This document shows, piece by piece, positions 63,029-64,000 of a stretch of 64,000 bases of DNA. Every line of letters begins with the position of its first letter. The first letter of the stretch is position 1. This DNA is from Glycomyces tritici (GTDB lineage Bacteria; Actinomycetota; Actinomycetes; Mycobacteriales; Micromonosporaceae), in assembly GCF_030403505.1 (NCBI RefSeq), contig NZ_JAUEMJ010000007.1:1-64000 (forward strand), written 5' to 3'. The notes beneath the pieces are model-generated. The model had not been told where the DNA came from, made no database searches, and saw nothing but the letters and a program-made list of their open reading frames with translations. The translations under genes and the position numbers were made by a program.

Positions 63029-64000
<972 letters not shown>

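Overview
The window is chromosomal DNA from a high-GC actinomycete. Evidence is the strong G/C third-position bias, many GTG/TTG starts, several apparently leaderless starts (a -10-like hexamer 6-7 nt before the start codon), a type VII secretion (ESX) type small protein, and the conserved actinobacterial block PdtaR-like regulator, polA, rpsA, coaE-GrpB fusion, uvrB, terC. A Glycomyces- or Stackebrandtia-like organism is a guess; the window alone does not settle the genus.

Left part (1-24 kb, accessory and ion homeostasis). A transposase remnant and a tiny ORF lie at the edge. A four-gene overlapping operon (473-3258, minus) encodes an ABC exporter with a GbsR/MarR-like regulator. A plus-strand operon (3461-7950) begins with a structured leader RNA and encodes an alpha/beta hydrolase, an EspC-like ESX protein and membrane proteins. 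The kdp locus (8345-16540) is complete: a small membrane peptide, kdpF, A, B, C, D, E. A TrkH-type channel (17797-19164) and NhaA (21227-22591) follow, so K+ and Na+/Li+ handling dominate. NhaA has the same leader RNA as the hydrolase operon. Two more GbsR-like regulators sit beside a membrane protein and an FAD monooxygenase; all three regulators have nearby inverted repeats of the form TTCA-N8-TGAA.

Middle (24.3-32.4 kb, island). A repeated block carrying unusual tRNA genes flanks about 7.4 kb. Inside are a polytopic membrane protein, an eight-module zinc-ribbon protein with an internal PD-(D/E)XK-like nuclease domain, a DddA/SCP1.201-like deaminase, and an overlapping gene whose product joins an acidic N-terminal domain to an AT-rich pentapeptide-repeat membrane protein. 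Three intact tRNA genes with CAA anticodons but short variable loops, plus one degenerate copy, lie in the flanking blocks.

Right part (32.5-64 kb, core). PdtaR-like ANTAR regulator, polA, rpsA, coaE, a lipoprotein-like protein, uvrB, an ABM protein with a 25-bp tandem repeat at its 3' end, terC under a yybP-ykoY (Mn2+) riboswitch, a catalytically degenerate NlpC/P60 protein, bioB and a YCII protein. A LacI-regulated sugar operon follows (GH3 glycosidase, Gfo/Idh/MocA oxidoreductase, PmoA-like protein, cupin). Then come an RNB ribonuclease with dsRBD-like C-terminal domains, tyrS, a disordered Arg/Gly/Asp-rich protein with an acidic tail, a HAD-IIA phosphatase, two tandem SCP2-like proteins, two small conserved proteins, tlyA, and a GMC oxidoreductase cut by the window end.
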